From: Pigoraptor vietnamica
Lineage: Eukaryota; Opisthokonta; Filasterea
Direction of reading: 5' to 3'
Assembly (NCBI GenBank): GCA_943704525.1
Contig: CALSCQ010003105.1
Span: 1-20,309 of the forward strand
Length of the DNA: 20,309 bases
Position numbers and translations under genes: made by a program. The notes under the pieces were generated by a model. The model saw nothing but the letters and a program-made list of their open reading frames with translations. It made no database searches and had not been told where the DNA came from. Shown here in pieces: positions 1 to 15,935 of this stretch; position 1 is the first letter of the stretch; every line of letters starts with the position of its first letter.

Positions 1-27
1 CCCCCCCCCCCCCCCCCCCCTCTGCAG
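1..27 (+). other. End of an LMF intron: C20 tract and acceptor
   Basis: Twenty C residues followed by TCTGCAG form a polypyrimidine tract and AG acceptor directly before the first visible LMF exon. The homopolymer touches the window edge, so its true length is unknown. Confidence 0.6.
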
Positions 28-1420
28 CTTTGTCTGAGCGGCATGGCGCTCTCACTCGCCGGCTTCCTTGGTGCGACCGTACTGCCCGTGCTCTTCAGTG
101 TGTGGGCCCTCTACCTATCCCTCTTCTCCGTCGGCGAGACGTTCCTCTCTTTCCAGTGGGACATTCTACTCCTCGAGAGCGGCTTCATTGCGCTCGTCAT
201 GGCGCCCCTCGCGCGCCCGTCGTGCGTGTCCCTGCGGCGCGGCACCGCCGGTCTCTTTCTGGCGCGATGGCTCCTCTTTCGCCTCATGTTCCAGTCGGGC
301 ATTCTGAAACTCACCGGCGGAGATCCCTCGTGGTGGAATCTCACGGCCATGGACTGGCACTACGAAAGCCAGTGCATCCCCACGCCGCTCGCCTGGTTTG
401 CTGCGCAGGCGCCGTCGTGGTTCCACCGGTTCGAAACGCTCATGACGTTTGCGATCGAGGGCGTGTTGCCGTGGCTGTTCCTTGCGCCGGCGTGGCGCGG
501 GACCGAGTCGGCGCGCCTGTTTGCGGCCGCCGCGCAGGTGGCGCTCATGGGACTGATCATGCTGACGGGCAACTACACGTTCTTCAACGTGCTCACGTGC
601 GTGCTGTGCCTGTCGTGCGTGGACGAGCACACGGCGCGTCGGGTGGCGAAGCGCGGCGTACTCGGCCTCTTCCCGCGGCGGCGCGCGCGTGCGACCATTT
701 TCGCGCTCACCCTCGTCGCTTCGGCGGCGTTTTTCGTCGTGGCCACTCTCCGCCTGTTTGAGTGCAGCGTCGACGTGGACGACGGCTTCGACCCGTTCAA
801 GGCGAAGGCCTCGTTCGACGTCAAGTGGCTCAACAGCGTCGCTGCGCCGCGGTCCCTCCGCGCGTCCCTGGGGCTTGGCAGCGCGTGGATGGTGTTCGTG
901 GTCGCCGTGCCCCTCGTGCTATACCCGGCTCTCGACGGGCGGCGGTTCTTGCGGCCCTTTTCGCCCGCGGCGGTAGCGCGCGTTGCGCTCGCTTGGGCGT
1001 GGAACGGCGCCTTTCTCGTGCTTGCGGGCGCCGTGTTTGTCGCGTCGGTCATTCCGTTCGCGAGCAGCCTGGACCGCCCCTTCGCTTCGTCTCTGCGCCC
1101 GGAGGTAGCGTACCGCGCTCACGTGCCCGCACTTTGGTTTGTCACCATCCTCTTTATAGAGTTATCAGCTTTCGCACGCAAGGCGTGCACATCACCATTT
1201 CAATGTATCGCTGACTTGCATTGCATGGACAATCGCTAGGTCTTCTCGGCCTACCATGCGCTCGCTCCTTTCAACGCGGTGAATTCGTACGGCCTCTTCC
1301 GCTCGATGACGGGCGTTGGCGGCCGTCCAGAGGTCGTGATTGAGGGCTCAGACGCGCCCGTGGAGAATGGGTGGAAGGAGTACGAGTTCAAGTGAGTTAA
1401 GGGGCATCGTATGGCTTAAT

Positions 1421-1485
<65 letters not shown>

Positions 1486-2348
1486 GTGTGTGCGTGCATG
1501 CTATCGAAGAAAACTTTCATAACCGAACGAAACCTTTGAATCCGACCTCACACTACACGTGACTCGACGCAGGTACAAGCCAGGGAATCTCTCTGCGCCG
1601 CCTCCCTTTGTTGCACCGCATCAGCCGCGTCTGGACTGGCAGATGTGGTTTGCCGCCCTCGGGTGGGTGCCGGTGCCCCGCATTGGGGAAAGAAACGTGT
1701 TAGCACTGGAATCATCTGCGAATGCGCCATGCTGCGACGGGGCACGATGAGTTTTAGGCGAGTAACTGCGCTTCCCTGTCACTTTGCTCAACCTTGCGCG
1801 CTACTCCATTCGCGCAGGTCCTATAATCACAACCCGTGGTTCATCTCGCTCGTCTACCGCCTCCTCCACAACGAGCCGTCGGTCCTCGCACTTCTTGCGC
1901 ACAATCCCTTCCCCGACAGTCCGCCAAAGTACATTCGCGCGGCGCACTATACGTACCACTACACCCCTCACAAGGTGCGCGATCGTCGTGTATGCGTGTC
2001 CACATCGATGTGCCTATCGAGTGCATTTGCTCACACGCGTCATCCATGCACTGTCCGCAGGGTTCCCCTTCGAGCGACTGGTGGTGGCGAGACGGCCGCC
2101 GCGAGTACCTTCCGCCCGTGTCCGCGGACAACAGCAACCTTGCCCAATACATGAGGGAGAACGGATGGCAACTGACGGACAAGACACACGCGCAGCTCGT
2201 CGGCCCGGCCCTGAGTCTCGTGCGCACATTGTTCGAAGCCGCTACGGCGTCTCTTCCCTACTTCCACTCGGACAACCTAGCCGTGGCGCTGACGGGAAGT
2301 GCTCTTGCCCTTGTGGCTACGCGACGAATCCTTGGCGGATCGTGGTAG
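28..2348 (+). CDS. LMF1: Lipase maturation factor (LMF1/LMF2 family), 5' partial
   Basis: Exons 28-1104, 1240-1391, 1573-1662, 1818-1974 and 2061-2348; introns are GT..AG and frames join cleanly (phases 0, 2, 2, 0). The family is a multi-pass ER membrane protein needed for folding and dimerisation of secreted lipases. Family landmarks seen in order are [71 protein letters not shown] and the [15 protein letters not shown] end; the first half is strongly hydrophobic with several membrane segments. The first ATG is at 43, but the preceding bases 28-42 continue the family alignment in frame and follow TCTGCAG, an acceptor, so position 28 is probably an internal exon start and about 100 N-terminal residues lie outside the window. 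About 587 residues are visible. It converges on the DUF389 gene, 187 bases apart. LMF1 versus LMF2 cannot be settled here. Confidence 0.9.
1429..1484 (+). repeat. (GT)28 microsatellite in LMF intron 2
   Basis: A pure GT dinucleotide run inside intron 1392-1572, with an imperfect GT-rich tail to about 1497. GT is on the sense strand of the host gene. Confidence 0.95.
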
Positions 2349-2535
2349 TAGCTGCAGGGCGGGGCTGCGTGCGTGCAATGCGTGCGTGCAACTTGACAAG
2401 CTTACAGACGCAAAAGCGACGTGTGACCACTAAAATGTCAAATCATAGCGATGTTGACCTCGCAGCCGACCACAATAACAATAACATTGGCACCGTACAT
2501 TGGCGCATACGGCTCCGCGAACGAAGGCACACACG
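2349..2535. other. Convergent intergenic spacer, LMF to DUF389
   Basis: A 187-base spacer holding the 3' ends of both genes. It includes AT-richer stretches around 2425-2485. I see no gene in it and no strong AATAAA signal for either gene. Confidence 0.5.
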
Positions 2536-4160
2536 TCACGATACGAGCAAGGCTTCGTCCAAAGAGCCGTACGACGACGTCAGCACCGCCGTCGACGAGG
2601 GCACGTTTGGTTGCGGCGGCGCGTCGAACAGGAGAATGGACGATTGCGAGTCGGACATCGCAACGGGGTCGTAGCGGTGCTTGAGTGGGGACACGGCCTT
2701 GAGCTTGAAAAAGGCTAGGCCGACGAGGAAAATAAGGGTGAAATTGATGGCGAAGAGCGTGAAGCTGAAGCCGCAGATGCGAGCGTAGCGCTCCCAGTCC
2801 TCCGTGTCGTGCCGCGCCCCCTTGACGATAGTAATCGCCGCGAAGATACCGGAGTTTACGACGGGTGGGAGCAGCGACGCACTAATGGCAACACCGACCT
2901 GCGAGCACACATACACCGGGGCGTCAACAGAATTCTCGGCGGACATTCGGACTCACAACGCACTCACACACACACACACACACATACACACGCACACACA
3001 TGATCGACACATGTTGCACACACACCACATGTAACACACTGTGTGTGCACAATCTCCCACGCACCAGTGTGGACGATATGCCGCCCGTGATCGCCAGCGC
3101 GAGGCCCGCCCCGGATGGAATGGCCATACCTGCACCCGCCGCAAGGCCCCACGCGCGGCCGCGGTTTGCCATGGCGGTTGTGGGCCAGTTGGGGTTGAAG
3201 GGGGACGCAATCAGGCCGATAATAAAGCCTGGAAGGATTCATAGAGGAGGAGGAGGGAGAAAAGGGGATAGTCGTCAATAAGAATACTACCAACCAACAT
3301 TGTAAGCGAGAAACACAGAACGAGAGACGGCAGGACCCCAGTGAGGCACACGCACGCATACAGCAGGCAATTTACGCAACCCACCGATGAAGAAGCCGAG
3401 CACGACGCCGACGACTTCGGTTCGTAGGCTCTTCAGGGCCATCTTTCGGTCCCTCAACGACACGCCGCACGTGAACCCCATAATTGGACCCATGAGGGGA
3501 CTCACGATCATGGCAGATATAATGATGGTCGCGTCGTCCGAGATGAGGCCCGTGGCCGCTATTATCGCCGCGATCACGACGAACGTTAGGTAGTCGAAAG
3601 TAAGGTGAATCTGTGCGAGAAGCGCAGGGCAGTGCCAGTCAGAGTTTCGAGCACTGCAGTTCGACGCGCTGCGAGAGAAAGTCGCAAAAAAACACCACCC
3701 GCCCACACACAGACACACAGGCACACATACACAAGAACACACACACACACACACACACACACCACACGCCCACGAACACACGATACAACACTTGCAAACA
3801 ACAGCCACACACGGCCCACGCACACACCTTCTTATCAATCGCCTGGTAAATCTCCTCGATGGACATGCGGTCCGACACCTTGTACTGGCGCTTCTTCGGC
3901 CCCTTAAAATACGCGTTGAGGGGCGGCACGCACGACTGAATCTCGATGATGTCAATGTGCCCGTGCGACGTCCCCACGCCCAAGTCCTCGAGCGCATAAA
4001 GAATGCCCCCGAGTTTCTTGTCGGGGCACTTGCACACAATGAGCGTCTGTTTTTCGCCGCCGACGACGTTGAGACAGAGGCAATACTTCTTCGACGACAG
4101 CGTGTTCACGACGTCCGCCGCCATGGATGGTGGCACCGATATTTGCACCTGCTTCACCAT
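2536..4160 (-). CDS. DUF389 (TIGR00341-type) multi-pass membrane protein
   Basis: Minus-strand exons 4160-3828, 3610-3385, 3228-3065 and 2898-2536 encode 361 residues; phases 0, 1, 0 match across all junctions. Residues 1-111 form a soluble alpha/beta N-terminal domain (starts MVKQVQISVPPS). The DUF389 membrane core follows: DYLTFVVIAAIIAATGL, SDDATIIISAMIVSPLMGPI, GFIIGLIASPFNP, a Gly/Ala-rich stretch, then GVAISASLLPPV at a conserved position, and a last hydrophobic segment FTLFAINFTLIFLVGLAFF before a polar tail. The acceptor at 2899-2900 (CTCGCAG) was chosen because it gives the family-typical TLVGVAISASLLPP; the upstream frame has a TGA. The family is best known from bacteria and archaea; its biochemical role is not established, and transport or channel activity is only a guess. 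It is divergent from the secreted-protein gene. The ATG at 4160 gives the expected N terminus. Confidence 0.88.
2965..3000 (-). repeat. CA/GT microsatellite in DUF389 intron 3
   Basis: An imperfect CA run on the plus strand (GT on the sense strand of the host gene) inside intron 2899-3064. More CA/TG-rich sequence continues to about 3050. Confidence 0.9.
3691..3800 (-). repeat. CA/GT-rich tract in DUF389 intron 1
   Basis: Most of intron 3611-3827 is CA-rich on the plus strand, with a pure (AC)13 core at 3737-3762. The sense strand is GT-rich and the donor itself reads AAG|GTGTGTGCG. Confidence 0.9.
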
Positions 4161-4651
4161 CTTCCCCGCGCCGCCGCAGGCTCACACAAGTGCCTCCGTG
4201 AGAACAGGCAATATTGACTTGCGCGTACTGAGGCGAACGCGGAAGTGATGAAGATGGATGTCCTTGCTCTTCGCCGTCTGCCGAGAGAGAATCGTGCGAT
4301 GGAACGTTTTGTGTGCGGCCAAAGAACCGCACTCAAACGTTTTTTTAACTGTTCAAAATTCGGTTCGCGGTGACTGTGGACGACTTGTCCAGATGATGCT
4401 CAAATCACGTTACCAGTGACCACTAAAACGAGTTGATGATAAGGTGGGTGTTACCTGTGCTTGGAGACGAGTCCATTTAAGCGATATCTCGGCAAAATTT
4501 TGATGATGCGGCGTTTGTGTGGGGGGAGATTTAATTGGAGATTGTCCAAAAAGTTGGGGTAAAACACCCCATTTCAAATTATTGCCAGAGATCGCGAGAC
4601 TCATCCAGCCCAATCAGATGCGTGGCACAATTAGTACACACACACACACAG

Positions 4652-4692
<41 letters not shown>

Positions 4693-4841
4693 CCTGTTGC
4701 GCGACGTCTCCTCTACTGCATGCCACACATTGGGAACGGCTTACGAGTGCGCGTCTCTGGTGCTGGTAAAGAGGAGGAAACGCGAAACCAATCCCTTCCC
4801 AGGCGCGGGGTTTTGCGAGTCTATCGTCTTCAGCCACAACC
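4161..4841. promoter_or_regulatory. Divergent intergenic region, DUF389 and secreted-protein gene
   Basis: This 681-base spacer separates two outward-reading genes and should carry both promoters and 5' UTRs. It is lower in GC than the genes, has a T7 tract near 4340, a 6-bp stem with 5-base loop at 4555-4571, and two CA microsatellites at 4636-4691. I find no convincing TATA box or coding frame, so no specific promoter element is called. Confidence 0.5.
4636..4691 (+). repeat. (AC)n microsatellites upstream of secreted-protein gene
   Basis: Two AC runs, 4636-4650 and 4655-4691, split by a few other bases. They lie about 150 bases before the start codon at 4842, in the leader or promoter. 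Confidence 0.95.
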
Positions 4842-6257
4842 ATGCGTTCGTTTGTCGTCGCGGCGATTGTGGCCGCCTGCCTGTGTGCCTCGGCGCGCGC
4901 CGACTATTTTGAGGTCTGGAGTGTGGATCCGACGACGGCGAAGAACCTCGAGTTCATTGTCTCTGACACTAAGGCTCTCCCGACGGGCGGTGTGGGCATC
5001 ACGACCAAGATTGGCGGTTTCAACGTGACGGCCTTCAATGCGGGCGGCACTGGCTCCAAGTGCGACGGCGACCAGCTCGATGTCAGCGTCTTTGTGCAGG
5101 CGAACGGTTGGTTTTGCAGGCGATGAGTGCATGTTGTGCGCGTTGCTTGTGTGCACGTTTTTTGCGCGTTCTCGCCTGATTATTATCTGAGTGAGATTGC
5201 GTGTTGATAAATTCCCCGGTCGTTGTTTGCAGCGGGCATTTCGCCCGTCAAGCCCCGCATCCGCATGCAGAGCCGCGATGCGAACGGCTTCCACACGATA
5301 AAGATGGGTACGTGAGATATGGCACCCTCTCGTACATCTGCTGTGCCCCACGCATCGAACGAGTTACAGTCGGACTGCCTGCTGATCATGACATTCCAAC
5401 TGTTGCGCAGGGGTCGCCGGCGTGAACATGGAGCTGGACTTTGACCTCCAGCAGCTTGCGGGTCCTTCGGCGCCCGCCGAGTTTGATGCCGGCCAGTCGT
5501 ACAAGTTTGAGCTGAACTTCAAGGTGCGGACCCGGCGCCGACTGCATGACGGTCGCATGTTGGGCGCTTTCATATGGCGGCGGATCGCTTGCGACAGACG
5601 TCTGCGCTTGGATTCTGCGTCCCAATTATCAGCCGTTGGTTATTCTGTGTCTGTACCTGTTTTCAACGCTGCATTGCATTCCTTCGCCAGGACGCCATCG
5701 TCGAAGCGCCCGTCGTCGGCAAGACGAAGATCTGCGTCAACCTCAACACGCGCGAGATTGTGGCGAAGGTGGAGTTGGACAGACGGCGTTCAGGCCCTCT
5801 CTGGTTGCCTTGTGCACTATAAAGTTGTTTTGTGAAACCCTAACCGTTCTCTTGCGCTGCGTCTGCGTGCAGGTCTCTATCATCAAGTGGCTCTACTTCA
5901 ACATCCCCAAGGACCTCGTGGGTATTCTCTGCCTGTTGTCGCTTTCCATCGCACGTTTATATTTGGGGCGTTCTATGTGTGATTGTGTGTGCGTACGTGT
6001 GTTCATCTCTGTGTGTGCGTGTGCGTTTGTGTGCGAGTGACTATGCGTGTCGTGCGGCGTGTGCACCCATGGGCCGAGTGTGCGAGTGTGTGGAATAGTC
6101 ATCCCCGTATCTCTTACTTGTGAGTTTCACACTAACGTAACCTGCGTTACAATAGGGCGGCGTCTTCTACATGAACGTCGCGACGGACTCTGGCGACGTC
6201 ATCGCGTCCATCAAGGTCTGCACCGACCAGGCGATGTGTGCGGCGCCGCCCGCCTAA
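4842..6257 (+). CDS. Small secreted beta-rich protein, unknown function
   Basis: Six exons, 4842-5106, 5233-5307, 5411-5523, 5691-5768, 5873-5917 and 6156-6257, encode 225 residues ending in TAA. A clear signal peptide covers residues 1-20 (MRSFVVAAIVAACLCASARA), with likely cleavage before Asp21. The mature part has alternating hydrophobic residues typical of beta strands, one N-glycosylation sequon (NVT, 61-63), four cysteines (74, 166, 214, 220) and no membrane segment. The ATG sits in a good context (A at -3). All junctions keep frame (phases 1, 1, 0, 0, 0); the first donor, GTTGGT, is weak. I do not recognise the family. The last third (GQSYKFELNF ... IASIKVCTD) loosely recalls ML lipid-binding domains such as NPC2, but this is a weak impression. 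Probable role: extracellular, vacuolar or lumenal. It converges on the LRR gene. Confidence 0.78.
5945..6044 (+). repeat. GT-rich imperfect tract in intron 5 of secreted-protein gene
   Basis: Irregular GTGTGTGCG-type sequence on the sense strand within intron 5918-6155. It is too degenerate to be one microsatellite but has the same sense-strand bias as the other introns. Confidence 0.6.
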
Positions 6258-6514
6258 AGTTGCGCGAAGGTGGCCCCGGCTATACGGGCTCGCTGCAGAG
6301 TTCGATTCGACGTCGATTCTGTGTGCGTGCGTGTGTTGCGGCTGCTGGCATGCGCCTGCGTGTTCTGCACGGCATGCACGTGTCGCGAGAGTTTCGTGAC
6401 GATTTCTGACTTCAATCAATGGCGTGTGGCAATTTGCTTTAAAAAAAATAAGAAAAGAAAAATATGCGTAATGAGAGAGTGTTTGCCTTGATCGCAATTG
6501 AGAGAGAAACGCGT
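6258..6514. other. Convergent intergenic spacer, secreted protein to LRR gene
   Basis: A 257-base spacer between two gene ends. An A-rich stretch at 6441-6463 (plus strand) is a plausible 3' UTR or polyadenylation region for the secreted-protein gene. No gene is seen. Confidence 0.45.
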
Positions 6515-8475
6515 TTAGCGGATCTTTGGGTTGAGCCTGTTGGCAGGGTTGCGGTGCTCTTCGATGATGAGATGTCGAACGTGCCTGAACGGCTCCTCGT
6601 CCACTATGCCGGTGCACGCGCGCAAGCTCAGAATGCACACGCGCGTGAGCGCCGACACGTCGGTGATGTTGACGCAGCCGTCGAGATAGAGTTTGTGGAC
6701 CCTGCCGAGCATAGAGACATCCGTCACGCCCGATAGGCCGCACATGTAGAGCGTGTGGACGCCGCCGAGCGAAGACACGTCGTGCACGCCCGTCCTCGAA
6801 ATGTCGAGCTCGTGCACACCACCGAGGCACGAGACGTCGACGACGTTTCTGCAATTGTCGAGACACAAATTGTGCACGCGACCGAGGGCCGACACGTCCC
6901 TCACGGGGCAGCATGACAAATCCAGGATGAACCCTGCCCAGCATGGAAACATCGGACACTTGACACGACCGCAGATTGAGAACAGTGACGCGGCCAAGCG
7001 CCGACGCGTCCTTCACGGGACAGTGCGAGAGATCGAGCTCGTGCAAGCCGCCAAGCGCACTCGGGTCTTCAATGAGCGCCTCGTAAAAGTCGACCGAGTG
7101 GCAGTGCGCCAGTGCAGCCACGCCACGCACGTTCGCGGCACGTCGAAATGTCAGCGTGTGGTCACCGGTGAATGCCGACACATCCTGAATACCCACGACA
7201 TCCGAGACGTCGAGTGTGTGGACGGAGCCCAGCGCGCGACACGCTTCGTTTGTCACAGGAAACCGCGCGCTGCAGAGGGTAAGCGTGTGAGTCCGCCCAG
7301 GCGCAGAGACGTCGATGCCCATGCAACGGGCGAGGTTGAGCGTGTGGACGCCACCGAGAGCCCCCACGTCTCGTACGGCTTCGCAACTGGAGAGGTCGAG
7401 CGTGTGGACGCCACCGAGAGCGACCACGTCACTTAAGGCATCGCAAGACGACAATATGAGCGTGTGAACCCTACGCGCCGCCGACACGTCTGTGAGATCG
7501 GAGGACAATGACAGGTCGAGGAAGCGCACATGCGCCAGTTCGACAGGAACGGACGTCAGCGGGGATGAACGCCACGTAAAGGATCGGAGATGTGTGGATC
7601 GCGGCCACCCCCGCATGCCGGGATAGCACACCCACATCACGACCTCGCGCACGCAGGCGAGTGGCGTGAGATCCAGTTCGCCGGACACATGGTGGAGATG
7701 AAGAATGTGCGCGTGTTGCAGCGGCGTGAGGTCCTTGATTTCCGTGACGACGTCGGCGTCGTTGTCGTCGCTGTCGCCGTCGGGGTCGTCGTTGTGGCCG
7801 TCGGGATCATGGTTCTCGCCGAACGAGCATCCCCATAACTCCACACCGGGACTCCCCTCAAACACTCCAGATCCACCGCCGAATGCTGGAGACAAACGGA
7901 CCGTGCCTTGCGGAAATGGGGCCACGGCAGCTTCCTGTTGCTGTCGATGCGGACGACACGCGCGTCGGCAAGGTGAGAGAGCGCGTCGGTCGGCAAGGCT
8001 GGAAATGTCCATCTCAGCGTCATCTCCCGACCCTCTGCACGCCATGCAGCGGGGAGAGGTCGCTCGTGGGGCTCCAGAAATAACCCTCTCGGCCCCAATT
8101 GTCGCCGGGACGAAGCGGCGAAAAGCACAGAAAGGCCGTGTGAGCGCCCGCTAGCGCGCTGTAGTCCCGCATCCAGTTGTAGCCGACCATCACGAGGCGA
8201 TCAACCGGAATGTGCCGCTGGACCTCCTCCCAAAACGCGGCGTCGTCGATGTACCTCTTGTTGTACAGCGGCCACAGGTGGTACAGCCGCTCGCGGCGGA
8301 GGAGTGCGAGGAACCGCCCGTTAACCTTGGCCAGCGACGACACGTCCGTGTTTGCGAGATAGGGAAGGATGCGCACGACGATCACCTCGGGTGGAAGAGC
8401 ACCGAGGCCGCTCGCGCCGGGCGTCTCGCCTTCCTCAGCCGTCGCCATTTGCCCGCGTGCTCGAGACGTGTGCAT
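6515..8475 (-). pseudogene. F-box/leucine-rich-repeat gene with three frame changes
   Basis: The minus strand reads from ATG 8475 (or 8448) to TAA 6515. It opens with an F-box-like helix set (LPPEVIVVRILPYLANTD, then LAKVNGRFLALLRRERLYHL), as in substrate receptors of SCF ubiquitin ligases. About 20 leucine-rich repeats of only 19-20 residues follow, consensus VHTLxLxxCxxVxDVSxLGG, broken by an acidic Asp/Gly loop near 7745-7810. The coding frame moves near 8022-8045, again near 7840-7860 and again near 6925-6935. On both sides of each point the LRR or linker pattern carries on in the new frame, and no GT..AG intron with matching phase explains them. Neighbouring genes show no such breaks over nearly 12 kb of coding sequence, which favours a decaying gene, but repeat-related sequencing or assembly error remains possible. 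There is no signal peptide or membrane segment, so a cytoplasmic or nuclear product would be expected. Confidence 0.72.
7338..7421 (-). repeat. Recent 60-bp tandem duplication inside LRR region
   Basis: A 24-base segment at 7338-7361 recurs exactly at 7398-7421, 60 bases away. The 60-base period equals one 20-residue LRR unit, so this looks like recent unit duplication. Confidence 0.85.
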
Positions 8476-8863
8476 GTGCGTTCTGCGTGTTTGTGTTTTT
8501 CAGCTCTGTTGTTGCCATTGAAAAAGTCGACGCAAATGGCTGCCCGTTCACCCCGCCGATAACGGCTTTGTCCAGACTACACTGACTCCGGTAACATCTC
8601 GGCGTTCCACATAGTTGAATTATAGCCGATACTGCCGCTGAGATCTCTTGCGCACTTACTGAGTCTTGTTCTCACTGACTGCAAGCATAGGGGATACTTT
8701 AAGGGCACGCGACAACGCTCAGCGAATGCTGGGAGGAAAAATGCATAGGGCCACGCGCGACGTCAACGACGCTCGAAGTGACTCAGAGTTGCCGGCGGCG
8801 GCGGCTCGGGTATTCCGGCACGCACACCGAAGTCGGCCAGCAAGCGGAGCCTCGCCAGCGTCG
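8476..8863. promoter_or_regulatory. Spacer upstream of LRR gene and downstream of TmcB-like gene
   Basis: A 388-base gap between two minus-strand genes. It should hold the 3' UTR of the TmcB-like gene and the promoter of the LRR gene. No coding frame, repeat or recognisable core promoter motif is seen. Confidence 0.45.
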
Positions 8864-15194
<6,331 letters not shown>

Positions 15195-15935
15195 TGCTCT
15201 GAACAACGCCGTAGGGCGGGGCTCAGTCCTGTCACACTCCGCCTCTCACTGCTCAACGTAGTACAATTTCTAAAAAATTGGTTTCGTAAATAAAGCCTTC
15301 CCTAACGGTGTGGATGGAACGCGCTCATTTCGGGCCATTGGGGTGGCACGGTCGTGAGTCCTGTCGTTGCCATGCCTGACCGTGCAGGAACAATCGTCAC
15401 AGACGCGCGCTGTGCGAGAGAGTGTGTCACAGTGGAGGTCCAATATACAATGACAGGGTACACCCAACACCCAACCCAAATTTTATTTCCGAAACTTTAA
15501 CTATGGAGTTTGTATGAAAATGATTCAATTGTGCGCCGATTGGGCGGGATTTTAATGTTCTTTGACTTAAAACTGACCAATGGGATCGCATTTGCGGTTA
15601 CTTTGGGTCCATTTCAGTCACTTAGCGGTCACGCCACGACCCAAAAAAGCGCTCGGAGAAAAGCGGCGCCCGCACGGACGGCATTGGACAATAAAAACGG
15701 GTCTCCCTGTGAGCCACGGCCCTTAGATAGCCCGCCCGGCAGACGGACGAGAGGAGCCAAAAAAAATTTAATGACACTGAGCGGAGCTGTTGGTTCTGTC
15801 CAGTCCCGTGAATGGGAATTTTTGAACAGTGTTCTATTTTTTTAGTACCTGTACGTGATTTCTCGCTGCTTCTTGCTTTTCTGGAACTGCCATGTACGCC
15901 GAAAAAACTGGAAAAATGGGAATATATATAGGATT
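15195..15935. promoter_or_regulatory. Spacer between hybrid kinase 3' end and TmcB-like 5' end
   Basis: This 741-base gap holds the promoter of the TmcB-like gene and the 3' UTR of the kinase gene. It is visibly richer in AT than the flanking genes, especially 15475-15640 and 15760-15930. On the minus strand a CCAAT lies roughly 75 bases before ATG 15194. A TATATATA run at 15922-15930 sits just past the kinase stop codon and may belong to its 3' UTR. A 110-codon open frame at 15510-15845 opens with TTG and shows no protein-like pattern, so it is not called. Confidence 0.5.

Noticed and set aside
2424-4431. A 13-base identical segment (GTGACCACTAAAA) flanking the DUF389 gene, near 2424 and near 4417
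   Set aside because: A 13-base match somewhere in 20 kb is expected by chance, and the similarity does not extend, so it is not treated as a target-site or insertion mark.
4555-4571. Hairpin TGGGGT-AAAAC-ACCCCA
   Set aside because: A 6-bp stem is common by chance; no T-tract or gene end next to it gives it a function.
7705-8154. Plus-strand open frame opposite the LRR gene
   Set aside because: Low-complexity Ser/Pro translation of the antisense of the acidic loop, with no recognisable domain.
15510-15845. Open frame of about 110 codons on the plus strand
   Set aside because: It opens with TTG rather than ATG, has no domain-like or amphipathic pattern, and lies in the AT-richer spacer.
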